From Hymenobacter volaticus (GTDB lineage Bacteria > Bacteroidota > Bacteroidia > Cytophagales > Hymenobacteraceae), in the NCBI RefSeq assembly GCF_022921055.1, contig NZ_CP095061.1, positions 4,503,501 to 4,567,500 on the forward strand: 64,000 nucleotides of DNA, given 5' to 3'. Positions 54,451 through 63,235 of the stretch are shown piece by piece (within the stretch, counting starts at the first letter, position 1; every line of letters begins with the position of its first letter). Under the pieces are notes generated by a model. That model searched no databases. It worked only from the letters and a program-made list of their open reading frames with translations, and had not been told where the DNA came from. A program made the translations under genes and the position numbers.

Positions 54451-54530
54451 CGCGTCTTACCCTTTCGGTTTTTTTACTGCGTTGAAATCCATACATTGGT
54501 TGTCTAGCCTTAGCGGTTGGCACTCCATGC

Positions 54531-55418
54531 ATGGATTTATTTTTTAATTACCTCCGGTCTGAGCGGCGATATAGTTCGCATACGCTGCTGTCTTATCAGA
54601 CGGATTTGCGGCAGTTTGCCGATTATCTGAAATCAACTTACGAGCTCACAGACTTAGCGCAGGCCGACCATACGCTTATTCGGTCGTGGGTGGTTGAGTT
54701 GATGCAGCAGGATCTTGATCCGCGGACTGTCAACCGTAAGATTGCTTGCCTTCGCTCCTATTTCAAGTTTCTGCTGACTACCGGCGTGATTGCGCGTAAC
54801 CCAATGCTGCGCATAAAGGCGCCGAAAATGGCTAAAAAACTGCCGGAATTTGTACCAGAGGAGAGCTTGAATGGCTTACTGAATTCTTTTCAGTTTCCAG
54901 ACACCTTTTCTGGTGCCCGCGACCAATTGGTACTAGAACTACTTTACGGAACTGGTATCCGCTTATCGGAACTGATTGGTATTGCGCCCGATGACGTGAA
55001 TCTACACGGCAATACAGTGCGTGTGACCGGCAAAGGCAACAAGCAACGACTAGTGCCGCTGAACAAATCTTTAGTGACTGTACTAGAACGCTATATAGCA
55101 TTTCGAAAACGCGAAATAGCTAATCCCGACAACGCCCACACGGCCCTCCTCGTTACAGACAAAGGTGAGCCGATGTATGAAAAGCTCGTTTATCGAACTG
55201 TAAAGCACTATTTAAGTCAGATAACAACAGCCTCTACTCAGCAACACCCCCACGTATTGCGTCATTCCTTTGCCACGCATCTGCTTAACAAAGGGGCTGA
55301 CCTCAATGCTATAAAAGACCTATTAGGGCACGCTAATTTGGCCGCCACCCAGGTCTACACGCATTTGTCGATCGACAAGCTCAAATCTGTTTTTGAACAG
55401 GCCCATCCAAAGGCCTGA
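54531..55418 (+). CDS. xerC: Tyrosine recombinase XerC/XerD-like
   Basis: A 295-residue site-specific recombinase. The N-terminal SAM-like core-binding domain (1-100) and catalytic domain carry all active-site residues: Arg144 (GTGIRLSEL), Lys168 (VTGKGNKQRLV), His241 and Arg244 (HVLRHSFATH), His267 (LLGHANLA) and Tyr276 (QVYTHLS). Its size and place between rpsU and hpf mark it as the chromosomal XerC-type enzyme for dimer resolution, not an integron or phage integrase. Confidence 0.95.
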   Translation: MDLFFNYLRSERRYSSHTLLSYQTDLRQFADYLKSTYELTDLAQADHTLIRSWVVELMQQDLDPRTVNRKIACLRSYFKFLLTTGVIARNPMLRIKAPKMAKKLPEFVPEESLNGLLNSFQFPDTFSGARDQLVLELLYGTGIRLSELIGIAPDDVNLHGNTVRVTGKGNKQRLVPLNKSLVTVLERYIAFRKREIANPDNAHTALLVTDKGEPMYEKLVYRTVKHYLSQITTASTQQHPHVLRHSFATHLLNKGADLNAIKDLLGHANLAATQVYTHLSIDKLKSVFEQAHPKA

Positions 55419-55454
55419 GTTGTGTTCCTTTTTCTACTTTAACCCCTACTACAG

Positions 55455-55754
55455 ATGAAAGTACAGATGCATTCGGTGCATTTCGATGCCGACCAAAAAC
55501 TGCTCGACTTCATCCAGAAGCGCCTCGATAAGCTTGAAACTTTCTATGACCGGGTCATAGAGGGCGAGGTGATTTTGAAGCTGAACAATAAAGATGGAAT
55601 TGATAACAAAACCGTAGAAATCAAACTATTCGTACCGGGCGCTACCCTCTTCACCCAGGAAGATGCTGCCTCGTTTGAAGCTGCCGCCGATGCAGCTGCC
55701 GATGGGTTGAAACGGCAAATCACTAAGTACAAAGAGAAAGTAACTAGTCACTAA
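55455..55754 (+). CDS. hpf: Ribosome hibernation-promoting factor (HPF/RaiA family)
   Basis: A 99-residue short-form HPF, which binds the 30S A/P sites in resting cells. The pattern is MKVQMHSVHFDADQKLLDFI then KLETFYDRVIEGEVILKLNN and the C-terminal AADAAADGLKRQITKYKEK. It lies 36 bp after xerC, the conserved Bacteroidota order. The usual downstream tRNA genes and tuf are absent; a strong terminator and metK follow instead. Confidence 0.95.
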   Translation: MKVQMHSVHFDADQKLLDFIQKRLDKLETFYDRVIEGEVILKLNNKDGIDNKTVEIKLFVPGATLFTQEDAASFEAAADAAADGLKRQITKYKEKVTSH

Positions 55755-55791
55755 GCTTATACACCCAAAACTTGCCGCGTACAGCCGCATC

Positions 55792-55830
55792 AAAAAGCCC
55801 CGCCTGATACTTCAGGCGGGGCTTTTTGGT
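55792..55830. terminator. Strong bidirectional terminator between hpf and metK
   Basis: AAAAAGCCCCGCCTGA at 55792-55807 faces TCAGGCGGGGCTTTTT with a tiny loop. U-tracts are produced on both strands, serving the convergent hpf and metK genes. Confidence 0.9.
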
Positions 55831-55880
55831 TTACGAAGCTTAAGGCTACTTCACACTTAAGCAGGATCTTGCTTTACGTA

Positions 55881-57143
55881 CTACAAGCCAAATTCAGCTT
55901 TGATCTTGTCTACGTAGTCCAGTTTCTCCCAAGTGAAGGTCTCAACAGTGCGGGTAGAACCATCGGCACCTTTTACTTCCTTGGTGCCAGGCTGCCGGCC
56001 CATGTGACCATAGGCAGCAGACTCTGCGAAAATAGGATTGCGCAAACCGAGGCGCTGCACAATGGCATAGGGCCGCAAGTCGAATAGCGTTTGTACCTTC
56101 TCAGCTATCTGGCCGTCAGTCAGCTTTTGGCCGTTGGCGCCGGTAGCTTTCGTAGTACCATAAGTGGTTACGAACACACCTACTGGCTGAGCTACACCAA
56201 TGGCGTAAGCTACCTGAACCAATACTTGGTCGGCAACACCAGCGGCTACTAGGTTCTTAGCAATATGACGAGTGGCATAAGCAGCGGAACGGTCTACTTT
56301 CGAGGAGTCCTTGCCCGAGAAAGCGCCACCGCCGTGAGCACCTTTACCACCATAGGTATCCACAATGATCTTGCGGCCCGTCAGGCCAGAGTCACCGTGA
56401 GGGCCACCGATAACAAACTTGCCGGTAGGGTTGATGTGGTGAATGATGTCGTCGGTGAACAGCTTTTGAACATCGGCGCCAAGCTGGGCTTTAACGCGGG
56501 GAATCAGAATGTTCTTGATGTCGTCGGAAATGACGGAAAGCATCTTTGCTTCGTCGGTGTCGAAGTCGTCGTGCTGCGTGCTGACAACGATAGTTTCAAT
56601 AGCCTCGGGCGTGTTGTCGTCGGCGTAGCGGATGGTTACCTGGCTCTTAGCGTCGGGCCGGAGGTAAGTCATTTCCTTGCCCTCGTTGCGGATCTTCGAC
56701 AACTCCTGCAGCAAACGGTGCGAGAGGTCGAGCGCCAAAGGCATATAGTTTTCCGTCTCCTTAGTGGCGTAGCCGAACATCATGCCTTGGTCGCCGGCAC
56801 CTTGCTCTTCGTCGCTAGCGCGCTCTACCCCTTGGTTGATGTCTGGTGACTGCTCATGCAGACGGTTCATCACCTCGCAGGTATCGGCGTTGAATAGGTA
56901 CTCGGGCTTGTTGTACCCAATACGGCGGATAACCTCACGGACAATAGGCTCGGCTTCTACACGTGCCTTCGACTTGATTTCGCCGGCTACCAGCGCAAAG
57001 TCTGTTGTAACGAGGGTTTCGCAGGCGACTTTGGAAGCAGGATCTTGACGCAAATACTCGTCGAGGATGGCGTCAGAAATCTGGTCGGCTACTTTATCGG
57101 GGTGGCCTTCCGAAACAGATTCGGAAGTAAACAGGTACGGCAT
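55881..57143 (-). CDS. metK: S-adenosylmethionine synthase
   Basis: A 420-residue enzyme making SAM from ATP and methionine. Motifs are TSESVSEGHPDKVADQISD at the N-terminus, GAGDQGMMFGYA at about 116-127, GKFVIGGPHGDSGLTGRKI and GGGAFSGKDSSKVDRSAAY. Full length, and the start is the family start. It has a good promoter at 57208-57239. Confidence 0.98.
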   Translation of the reverse strand: MPYLFTSESVSEGHPDKVADQISDAILDEYLRQDPASKVACETLVTTDFALVAGEIKSKARVEAEPIVREVIRRIGYNKPEYLFNADTCEVMNRLHEQSPDINQGVERASDEEQGAGDQGMMFGYATKETENYMPLALDLSHRLLQELSKIRNEGKEMTYLRPDAKSQVTIRYADDNTPEAIETIVVSTQHDDFDTDEAKMLSVISDDIKNILIPRVKAQLGADVQKLFTDDIIHHINPTGKFVIGGPHGDSGLTGRKIIVDTYGGKGAHGGGAFSGKDSSKVDRSAAYATRHIAKNLVAAGVADQVLVQVAYAIGVAQPVGVFVTTYGTTKATGANGQKLTDGQIAEKVQTLFDLRPYAIVQRLGLRNPIFAESAAYGHMGRQPGTKEVKGADGSTRTVETFTWEKLDYVDKIKAEFGL

Positions 57144-57207
57144 CAGTAGTAAATAAATGTTCAGCAGTCGGGGCCGGTAGCCCCCGCCCTACCATAGGGC
57201 AGGGTCG

Positions 57208-57239
57208 CAAAGCTACTATTTAGTTGGGAGTTGTGACAA
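57208..57239 (-). promoter_or_regulatory. Bacteroidota-type promoter of metK
   Basis: On the minus strand TTG (complement of 57237-57239), 21 bases, then TAGCTTTG (complement of 57208-57215), 65 bp upstream of the metK ATG. This matches the phylum consensus in both elements and spacing. Confidence 0.7.
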
Positions 57240-57310
57240 CTTGAATATTTAGAAGTGTCTTAATTTTTGTCCTAATCAGACAGGATCGGCCACAGAAAAA
57301 GCCTTTCCGT

Positions 57311-59766
57311 TTAATTTCCGCCACTACTATTGGTTTGGCTCGGCTTCAGATTTGCTTCGAATAACTTTAGAATGCGGCGGTATTCATCGGTCCACGAGCT
57401 TGGTTCCACGAAGCTGTGGTCCTCGACGGGGTAAACGGCTAATTCCCAATTTTCTTTTTTCAACTCGATAAGGCGCTGACTAAGACGCACAATGTCTTGG
57501 AAATGCACGTTGGTATCGACCATACCGTGGCACATGAGCAGAGCGCCTTTCAAACCAGCCGCGTAGTTGATAGGCGAAGACTTCGCGTAGGCTAACGAGT
57601 CGTTATAGGGTTCGTTGAGAATATTGTCGGTGTAGCCGTGGTTGTAATGCGCCCAGTCTGTGACGGAGCGCAACGCGGCGCCCGCCCGGAATACATCGGA
57701 CTGCGTGAACATGGCCATTAAGGTGATAAAGCCCCCGTAGGAGCCGCCATAAATACCGATGCGCTGTGCACTAACGCCGTATTTCTCAGTGAGCAGTTTA
57801 GCGCCATCCACATGGTCTTGCAGATCCAAACCGCCCATGAAACGATAGATGCCCGTGCGCACATTGCGGCCATAGCCAGCTGAGCCACGGTAATCGATAT
57901 CAAGCACAGTGTAGCCTTTGTCGACAAGCAGGTTGTGAAACATGTATTCACGGGAGTATTGGCTCCACCACTTGTGCGCATTTTGCAGATAGCCGGCGCC
58001 ATGCACAAAAATTACGGCTGGACCTTGCGCCTGGGGCGTCGCGGGGCGGTAGAGCCTAGCGTATACATCGACGCCATCTTGGGCTTTGAAGCTAATGACC
58101 TCGGGTTTGCGCCAGGGGTAACTTTCGAATTCGGGGTTGTGCTATGGGTGAGTTGCCGCATACGCCCGCCAGTGTTATTCGGCTTGTTGGGCAGCATGTA
58201 CAGCTCCCAGGGCGAATTGGAAGAACTGTAGCGCACGGCCAATAGCTTTTCGTCGGGTGAAACCGTTACCTCATTTCCTCCAACCAGGCTTGTGATTTGC
58301 TGGAGCGGGCCACCCTCGGCGCGCATGTGGTAGAAGTGCGTTTCGCCAGGGTGACTGGCATTAGCCGTTAAGTACCAGGTTTTCTTGTCGCGGCTGAGCT
58401 GAGCTTTCTGAATTTCGAACTTCCCGCTGGTCAAGGCTTTTTTCTGACCGGAAACCGCATCCACAGTATAGAGGTGGGAGTAGCCGGTTTCCTCGCTCTG
58501 AAACCAGATGCGGCGGTTGTCGAGCCAGCCCACGTTGCCTTCGTCGTAGCCGATGCCAGGGCCGTTGATCCAAGCTTCGTCGCGCTGCCGGTCCAGCAGC
58601 TTGATTTTTTGGGTAGCGGGGTCCAGGGCCACAATCCACCGGTCTTTGTTGTCGGCGGAGCGCACAACCAAAAACGCGTGCTGCCCATCTTCCGACCAGA
58701 AAGGCCCATAGGGCCGAATCCTGCGCATTTCGGTGGCCGCCTTTTGCTTGCGGGCCACCGTTGCTTTGCTGGAATCCGCGGGCTGAAGTTGTTTGGTGGG
58801 CTTATATTCATTCCGGTAGGTGGGTTGCTCATCGAGGCCCTTCAGTTCGCGGTAGTTTAGCGTGAAAGTGCTGTCGCGGGCTACGTCATAAATTCCTAGC
58901 TCGTAGGTGGTTTGCGGGGCGCCTACTTTGGTGCGGGAAGAAAGGTCTTCGGTGAAGCCTGAAGCTGTAACAAAGCTCGGCACTACTGTGCCTTTGGTAG
59001 TAGCAGGCTCTTGTGCCAGCGTGTAGGTTACATACCGACCATCAGGGCTGAGCTGGGGGTCGCGTACAGTCTGCTGGCCGATGTAGATGGCCTTGGGCCG
59101 CAGACGAGCCAACGCCCGCTGCTGTTTTTCGCGCGCTTTCTGGTCTTGGTCGCGCTGCCGGACTACTTCAAATAAAGCTAACTGCTGCGCCCGCAGAAAC
59201 CGCTCCGACTGGTCGAGCAACGGGTTACCGGGCTTGAAGCCACGCCGGAAATCGGTACGCTGGGTGGTTTCGCCGGTGGTTGGGTCCCAGGTGTAGAGGT
59301 TTTGGGCACGAGTGTACACAATCAACTGGTCGCGCTGGGCGAAGGTCGGGTCGGTTTCGCGCTCAGCGGTATTGGTGATACGCCGGATTCGCTGACTTTT
59401 TAGGTCGAGCAAATAGATGTCTCCATCCTTTTCATACACTTTGCGGGTGTACTTGGTATCGTAGTGGCCCTCACTAGCAGGTAAGGTTTGTTGCGCCGTC
59501 ACGCTTACTTTACGTGGCGTACCACCTGTTGGCGACACCTGATAGAGAGAATCCCGCCGAGTTTTTTCGGGGTTCCAGTTGAAATAGATGTGCTTGCTAT
59601 CCTCACCCCAGTAAATACCCGACGGCGAAGTACCAATCCACTGCGCTTGGTCGCGCATTATCTTTTCAACGGTAAGCGGAGCTAAATTACTCGCAGGAGC
59701 AGCGGGCGTTTGGGCAAAAGCAGGAAGAGCAGTGAGCAGCAGCCCGAGGCAGGAAAGAAAACGCAT
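57311..59766 (-). CDS. S9 family prolyl oligopeptidase (DPP-IV type), frame broken once
   Basis: About 818 residues after correction; an exported serine peptidase that cleaves dipeptides from proline- or alanine-containing peptide N-termini. Signal peptide [19 protein letters not shown]. The beta-propeller domain (about 40-580) is followed by an alpha/beta hydrolase domain with nucleophile [13 protein letters not shown], Asp in [10 protein letters not shown] and His in VEDHSFVEP. At 58133-58136 the frame is lost; restored it reads [19 protein letters not shown] and continues through [12 protein letters not shown]. As written, the peptidase domain is separated from the propeller. Confidence 0.9.
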
Positions 59767-59877
59767 CAGTGAAGTAGTAAACGGAACAAGCAGCGCAACC
59801 TACGCAATGCCGAGCAAGAACACCCCACCTGGCTGGTCGTTGCAGAAAGCTATTTTGCTTGCAGCAACAGTGAAATT

Positions 59878-60519
59878 TTACAAGCCGCCTTGCTGCCAGG
59901 CTTGCAGCTCTGCCTGCAGGTTGTGCCGGGCAGCAGCGTCTAAGCGGGTGCGGTACGCGGCGGTACGGTAAAGCACGGGCGTAGTAAGTAACTTCTCCAA
60001 GACCTTGCTGCGGCCTTTTTGGTACAAGGATTCAGGCACCAACCGGTATTCCTGCCGCACCTGCCGGGCGTACTGCCAATAGTCGATTTCGGGCGCACCT
60101 AATATGCCAAGGTCTGCGTCGAGGAACAGTTGCAAGTCGGTATCCTCGTCGGGTAGGGTTTGGGTGTGGTCTTTGGTTCGCTCGATTAGGAAAGCAACCC
60201 GCTGCTGCCGGCTTTCGGAAAGCGTAGTCTTGATTAAAAACTCGGAGGCTAGTTCGGCACTGCGGGTTTCGTTGTCGTCGCGCAACGGGTCGTACACCGC
60301 ATCGTGAAACCAAACGGCTAGCTGCACTACCGTACTATCGTGAAGCGCGGCGGCTTGCACGGCATCAAGCAGTAGTTGGACATGCCGCAACGTATGATAA
60401 TGCCTACCCGAAGCGCTATAAGCGGCAACCAGCTGCTCGAAGGTTGCCGCCCGCTGTTTTTCGTCGGGGAGCAGGGAGGCGGTTAGCTGGTGCCATTGGG
60501 CGGCGAGGGTAGTGGTCAT
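59878..60519 (-). CDS. HD-domain phosphohydrolase-like protein
   Basis: A 213-residue cytoplasmic protein. Metal ligands of an HD fold are visible in GRHYHTLRHVQLLL, LAVWFHDAVYDPLRDD and, later, FLDADLGILG. The pattern resembles the uncharacterised predicted metal-dependent HD phosphohydrolases of about 200 residues. The ATG at 60519 is chosen over a longer frame with no family match. Substrate unknown. Confidence 0.85.
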   Translation of the reverse strand: MTTTLAAQWHQLTASLLPDEKQRAATFEQLVAAYSASGRHYHTLRHVQLLLDAVQAAALHDSTVVQLAVWFHDAVYDPLRDDNETRSAELASEFLIKTTLSESRQQRVAFLIERTKDHTQTLPDEDTDLQLFLDADLGILGAPEIDYWQYARQVRQEYRLVPESLYQKGRSKVLEKLLTTPVLYRTAAYRTRLDAAARHNLQAELQAWQQGGL

Positions 60520-60644
60520 CAGAGAAAGAGTTGATTTTCGAGGGAACCACAATGGTTAGCTGATGGCTTCAAACTAGTACTCCTCTATACTAGGCTCGTA
60601 ATCATTTGAGTCATTAGCCTACCTTATTTTATTTGTACGCAGTA

Positions 60645-61121
60645 TTATTCGGTCTTCGGGCTAGCTATTTCCGCGCCGTAAGGGTTAGGGTGCCTTATTT
60701 CCAGGTACAGTTCGGGAGCAGCCAATGGCTTAAAATTGAACTGCTGGTAGAGGCCGTGCGCATCACGGGTAGCCAGCAGTTGGCGTCGCAAGCCCTGCAA
60801 CTCGGGGTGCGCCCATACTACCTGCATCAGCCATTTTGAAAGGCTTCGCCCTCTATAGGCAGGCAACACAAACACGTCGCAGAGCCAGGCGAAGGTGGCT
60901 CGGTCCGTTACTACTCTGGCAAAACCAGCCAATTGACTGTCGGGTGCATACAGTCCGAAATTCAGGGAATTGGCTATGGCTCGCGTTACGGTTTCGAGAG
61001 GTATATTCTTAGCCCAGTACGACTCCTCGGACAAGTATTGATGAATAACCGCCACATCTAAGTGGGCTGGATCAGTGCTGATAAAAAACTGATCATCACG
61101 ACGTTGCTCGGTGTAGGACAT
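60645..61121 (-). CDS. GNAT N-acetyltransferase
   Basis: A 158-residue acetyltransferase. The region QLAGFARVVTDRATFAWL leads to the acetyl-CoA loop DVFVLPAYRGRSLSKWLM, then HGLYQQFNFKPL near the C-terminus. This is the layout of small single-domain GNAT proteins of unknown substrate. A short AT-rich gap with no other signal separates it from the HD gene. Confidence 0.9.
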   Translation of the reverse strand: MSYTEQRRDDQFFISTDPAHLDVAVIHQYLSEESYWAKNIPLETVTRAIANSLNFGLYAPDSQLAGFARVVTDRATFAWLCDVFVLPAYRGRSLSKWLMQVVWAHPELQGLRRQLLATRDAHGLYQQFNFKPLAAPELYLEIRHPNPYGAEIASPKTE

Positions 61122-61342
61122 TCTAATTTTTGGTAAACCCGCAGATAAGAAATCGTCAGTTAGTTAGGCAAAATTCTCGAAACAGTTTATTGGCATTTAT
61201 GCAATGCTAGGGACTTAGACTCCTGCAATTGGTAGCTAGTAGATTTTACTGGTCTTGGAGCACATAAGCTCATCCATTCTATACTTTTTTGCGTTGAGCA
61301 GGTTATCCAGTATCCCACTCACCCTCACCTGTTTTATTGCCT

Positions 61343-62751
61343 ATGAAATCTTTTGCTACTCTGCTTTTGCTTGGTATGTTGGCGGTTCCGGCCGTCGCTC
61401 AGCAAGGCCCAGTGCTGGCTACCTATGCTGTTGGCAGCACCACTGTTTCTGCTTCTGCTCTCACCAGCAACCTTGACACGCCTTGGGAGCTACTTTGGGG
61501 TCCCGACAATTTTCTGTGGATGACGGAGCGAGGCGGCCGTATTAGCCGCATCGACCCCAACACCGGCCAGCTTATTCCGCTGCACACCGTGGCCGACGTA
61601 ACCGAGACAGGTGAGAGTGGCTTGCTCGGTATGGCGTTGCACCCCGATTTTGCTACCTCGCCCTACGTGTATGTGGTGTACAATTACACCGACGCGGGCA
61701 CGCTCAAAGAAAAGCTGGTACGCTTCACATACTCAGCCGCGGCCAATACGCTTAGCAGCCCATTGATATTGCTCGGCAACATCACGGCCGTTACCACCCA
61801 TAGCGGTTCACGCCTACTTATTCTGCCTGACCGTACGCTGCTTATGACCACCGGCGACGCACAACAACGCTCGGACGCACAGACACCCTCTTCGCTGAAC
61901 GGTAAAATCCTGCGCATGAACCTGGATGGCACCGTCCCGGCCGACAACCCCATAGCCGGCAGTATGATGTATACTCTTGGCCATCGCAACCCACAAGGCC
62001 TGACGCGGGCCCCCTCAGGACGCGTTTACAGTTCGGAGCACGGGGAAAATATCGAGGATGAAGTGAACTTGATAGAAGTGAACCGCAACTATGGCTGGCC
62101 CACAATAGAAGGTCTTTGCAATCTGCCCGCCGAGCAAACTTTTTGCACCGCCAACAACGTGCGGGAGCCTCTAGCTTCCTATACTCCTACTCTGGCCGTA
62201 AGTGGCCTCACCTACTACAATCATCCGGCTATTCCCGGCTGGAACAATTCCCTGCTGCTGCTGAGTTTGAAAGCAGGCACCTTCACCCAATTGCAACTCA
62301 ACACTACCGGCGATCAAGTGGCCAGCCAAAACAACCTGTGGGCCGGCACGTATGGCCGACTACGGGCCGTGTGTGTGTCGCCGCAGGGACGTGTGTATGT
62401 TGGCACCAGCAACCGTGACGGCCGAGGCACCCCGCTGCCACCGACGACCGAATCCTAGTGCTGGAAAACCGAGCGTACATACCGGCAGCCGTGAAAAACG
62501 GCACATCGAGTTTGCTACAACTGTGGCCGAATCCTGCCACCCAAACTGTGGCAATCCGATTGCCAGCCGCCACCCGTGCTTCCACAGTCATTCAATTGCG
62601 CGATGCGCTAGGCCGCGCCACGCGCAATATTCAACTGGCCGCAGGTCAACAGGAAGTGAACATCGACCTGAAGGGGTTGCAAAGCGGCTTGTATATGGTA
62701 CAAGCACAACTAGGTGACACGCAGTATACGCGCCGCCTAGTAATAGAGTAA
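61343..62751 (+). CDS. PQQ-dependent sugar dehydrogenase with T9SS sorting domain, frame broken once
   Basis: About 469 residues after correction. Signal peptide MKSFATLLLLGMLAVPAVAQ, then a six-bladed propeller of the soluble glucose/aldose dehydrogenase family (GESGLLGMALHPDFATSPYV, THSGSRLLILPD, LGHRNPQGLTRAP, SEHGENIEDEVNLIEVNRNY). The last 75 residues (LQLWPNPATQTVAIRLP to GLYMVQAQLGD, TRRLVIE) are a type A T9SS C-terminal domain, so the enzyme is exported across the outer membrane and attached or released. The frame ends early at 62430-62433; one added C gives GTPAATDDRILVLEN and joins the two parts. Confidence 0.85.
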
Positions 62752-62817
62752 GAAAGTCTCATTTATCGGGGAGAACGTATGCCCTTATTCGTCAGCCTCG
62801 AATACTTGCTAGTAGCT

Positions 62818-62850
62818 ACAAAAAAGCCACGCTTAGCGTGGCTTTTTTGT
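62818..62850 (+). terminator. Strong terminator of the sugar dehydrogenase gene
   Basis: AAAAAAGCCACGC then TTA then GCGTGGCTTTTTT: a perfect 13-bp stem with a 3-base loop and a U-tract, 66 bp after the stop at 62751. Confidence 0.9.
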
Positions 62851-63185
62851 GGGTGTTGAAGACCAACTAAATTGGGTGTATCTGCTCGGATTAGGTCAAC
62901 CTGGCAGCTGATTTAGAGCAAGCGGCCGAGGTACTCACCAACTATGCATTAATACTCTTTTCTGTGTCGCTAGATTGTTCGTCACGAACAGTTGGTGTGC
63001 ATTAGCCAGTAAGTAGTGCCGCATTACTACTACTAGAGAAATCTTTTACGGTTCAGGCTTATAGCATCGCAAAGCGACCTATTCAAGGCCGGCAAAGCAG
63101 ATCATGCCGAACTACATCGAAGAGGTTCGTATAAAAGAAAACTATTTCGCGTGATAAGTAGTATTTATACTGTCTTAAAAATAAT

Positions 63186-63201
63186 TTTAGGCACATCTAA
63201 A
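63186..63201 (+). promoter_or_regulatory. Candidate DtxR/MntR-type operator
   Basis: TTTAG at 63186-63190, six bases, then CTAAA at 63197-63201, a palindrome with the TTTAGG-type half-site known for DtxR/MntR-family regulators. It is 34 bp ahead of a manganese-type transporter start, where an operator would be expected. Not verified. Confidence 0.4.
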
Positions 63202-63235
63202 TTACTATATTGTGTCTTCTTTAGTGCCTGACTCT

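Larger units (their letters stand above)
62752..63235. other. Intergenic region upstream of the Nramp gene
   Basis: 484 bp with no convincing ORF. It holds the terminator at 62818-62850 and, near the transporter, a candidate metal-regulator operator at 63186-63201. Otherwise I see nothing in it. Confidence 0.4.

Noticed and set aside
54531..55418. XerC-type gene as an integron or phage integrase marking an island
   Set aside because: It sits in the conserved rpsU-xerC-hpf order and has chromosomal XerC size; no attachment sites or phage genes were seen.
4893..62433. Programmed -1 frameshifting to explain the broken genes
   Set aside because: The genes are unrelated in function and strand, no shared heptamer followed by a structure was found, and one protein would need three events.
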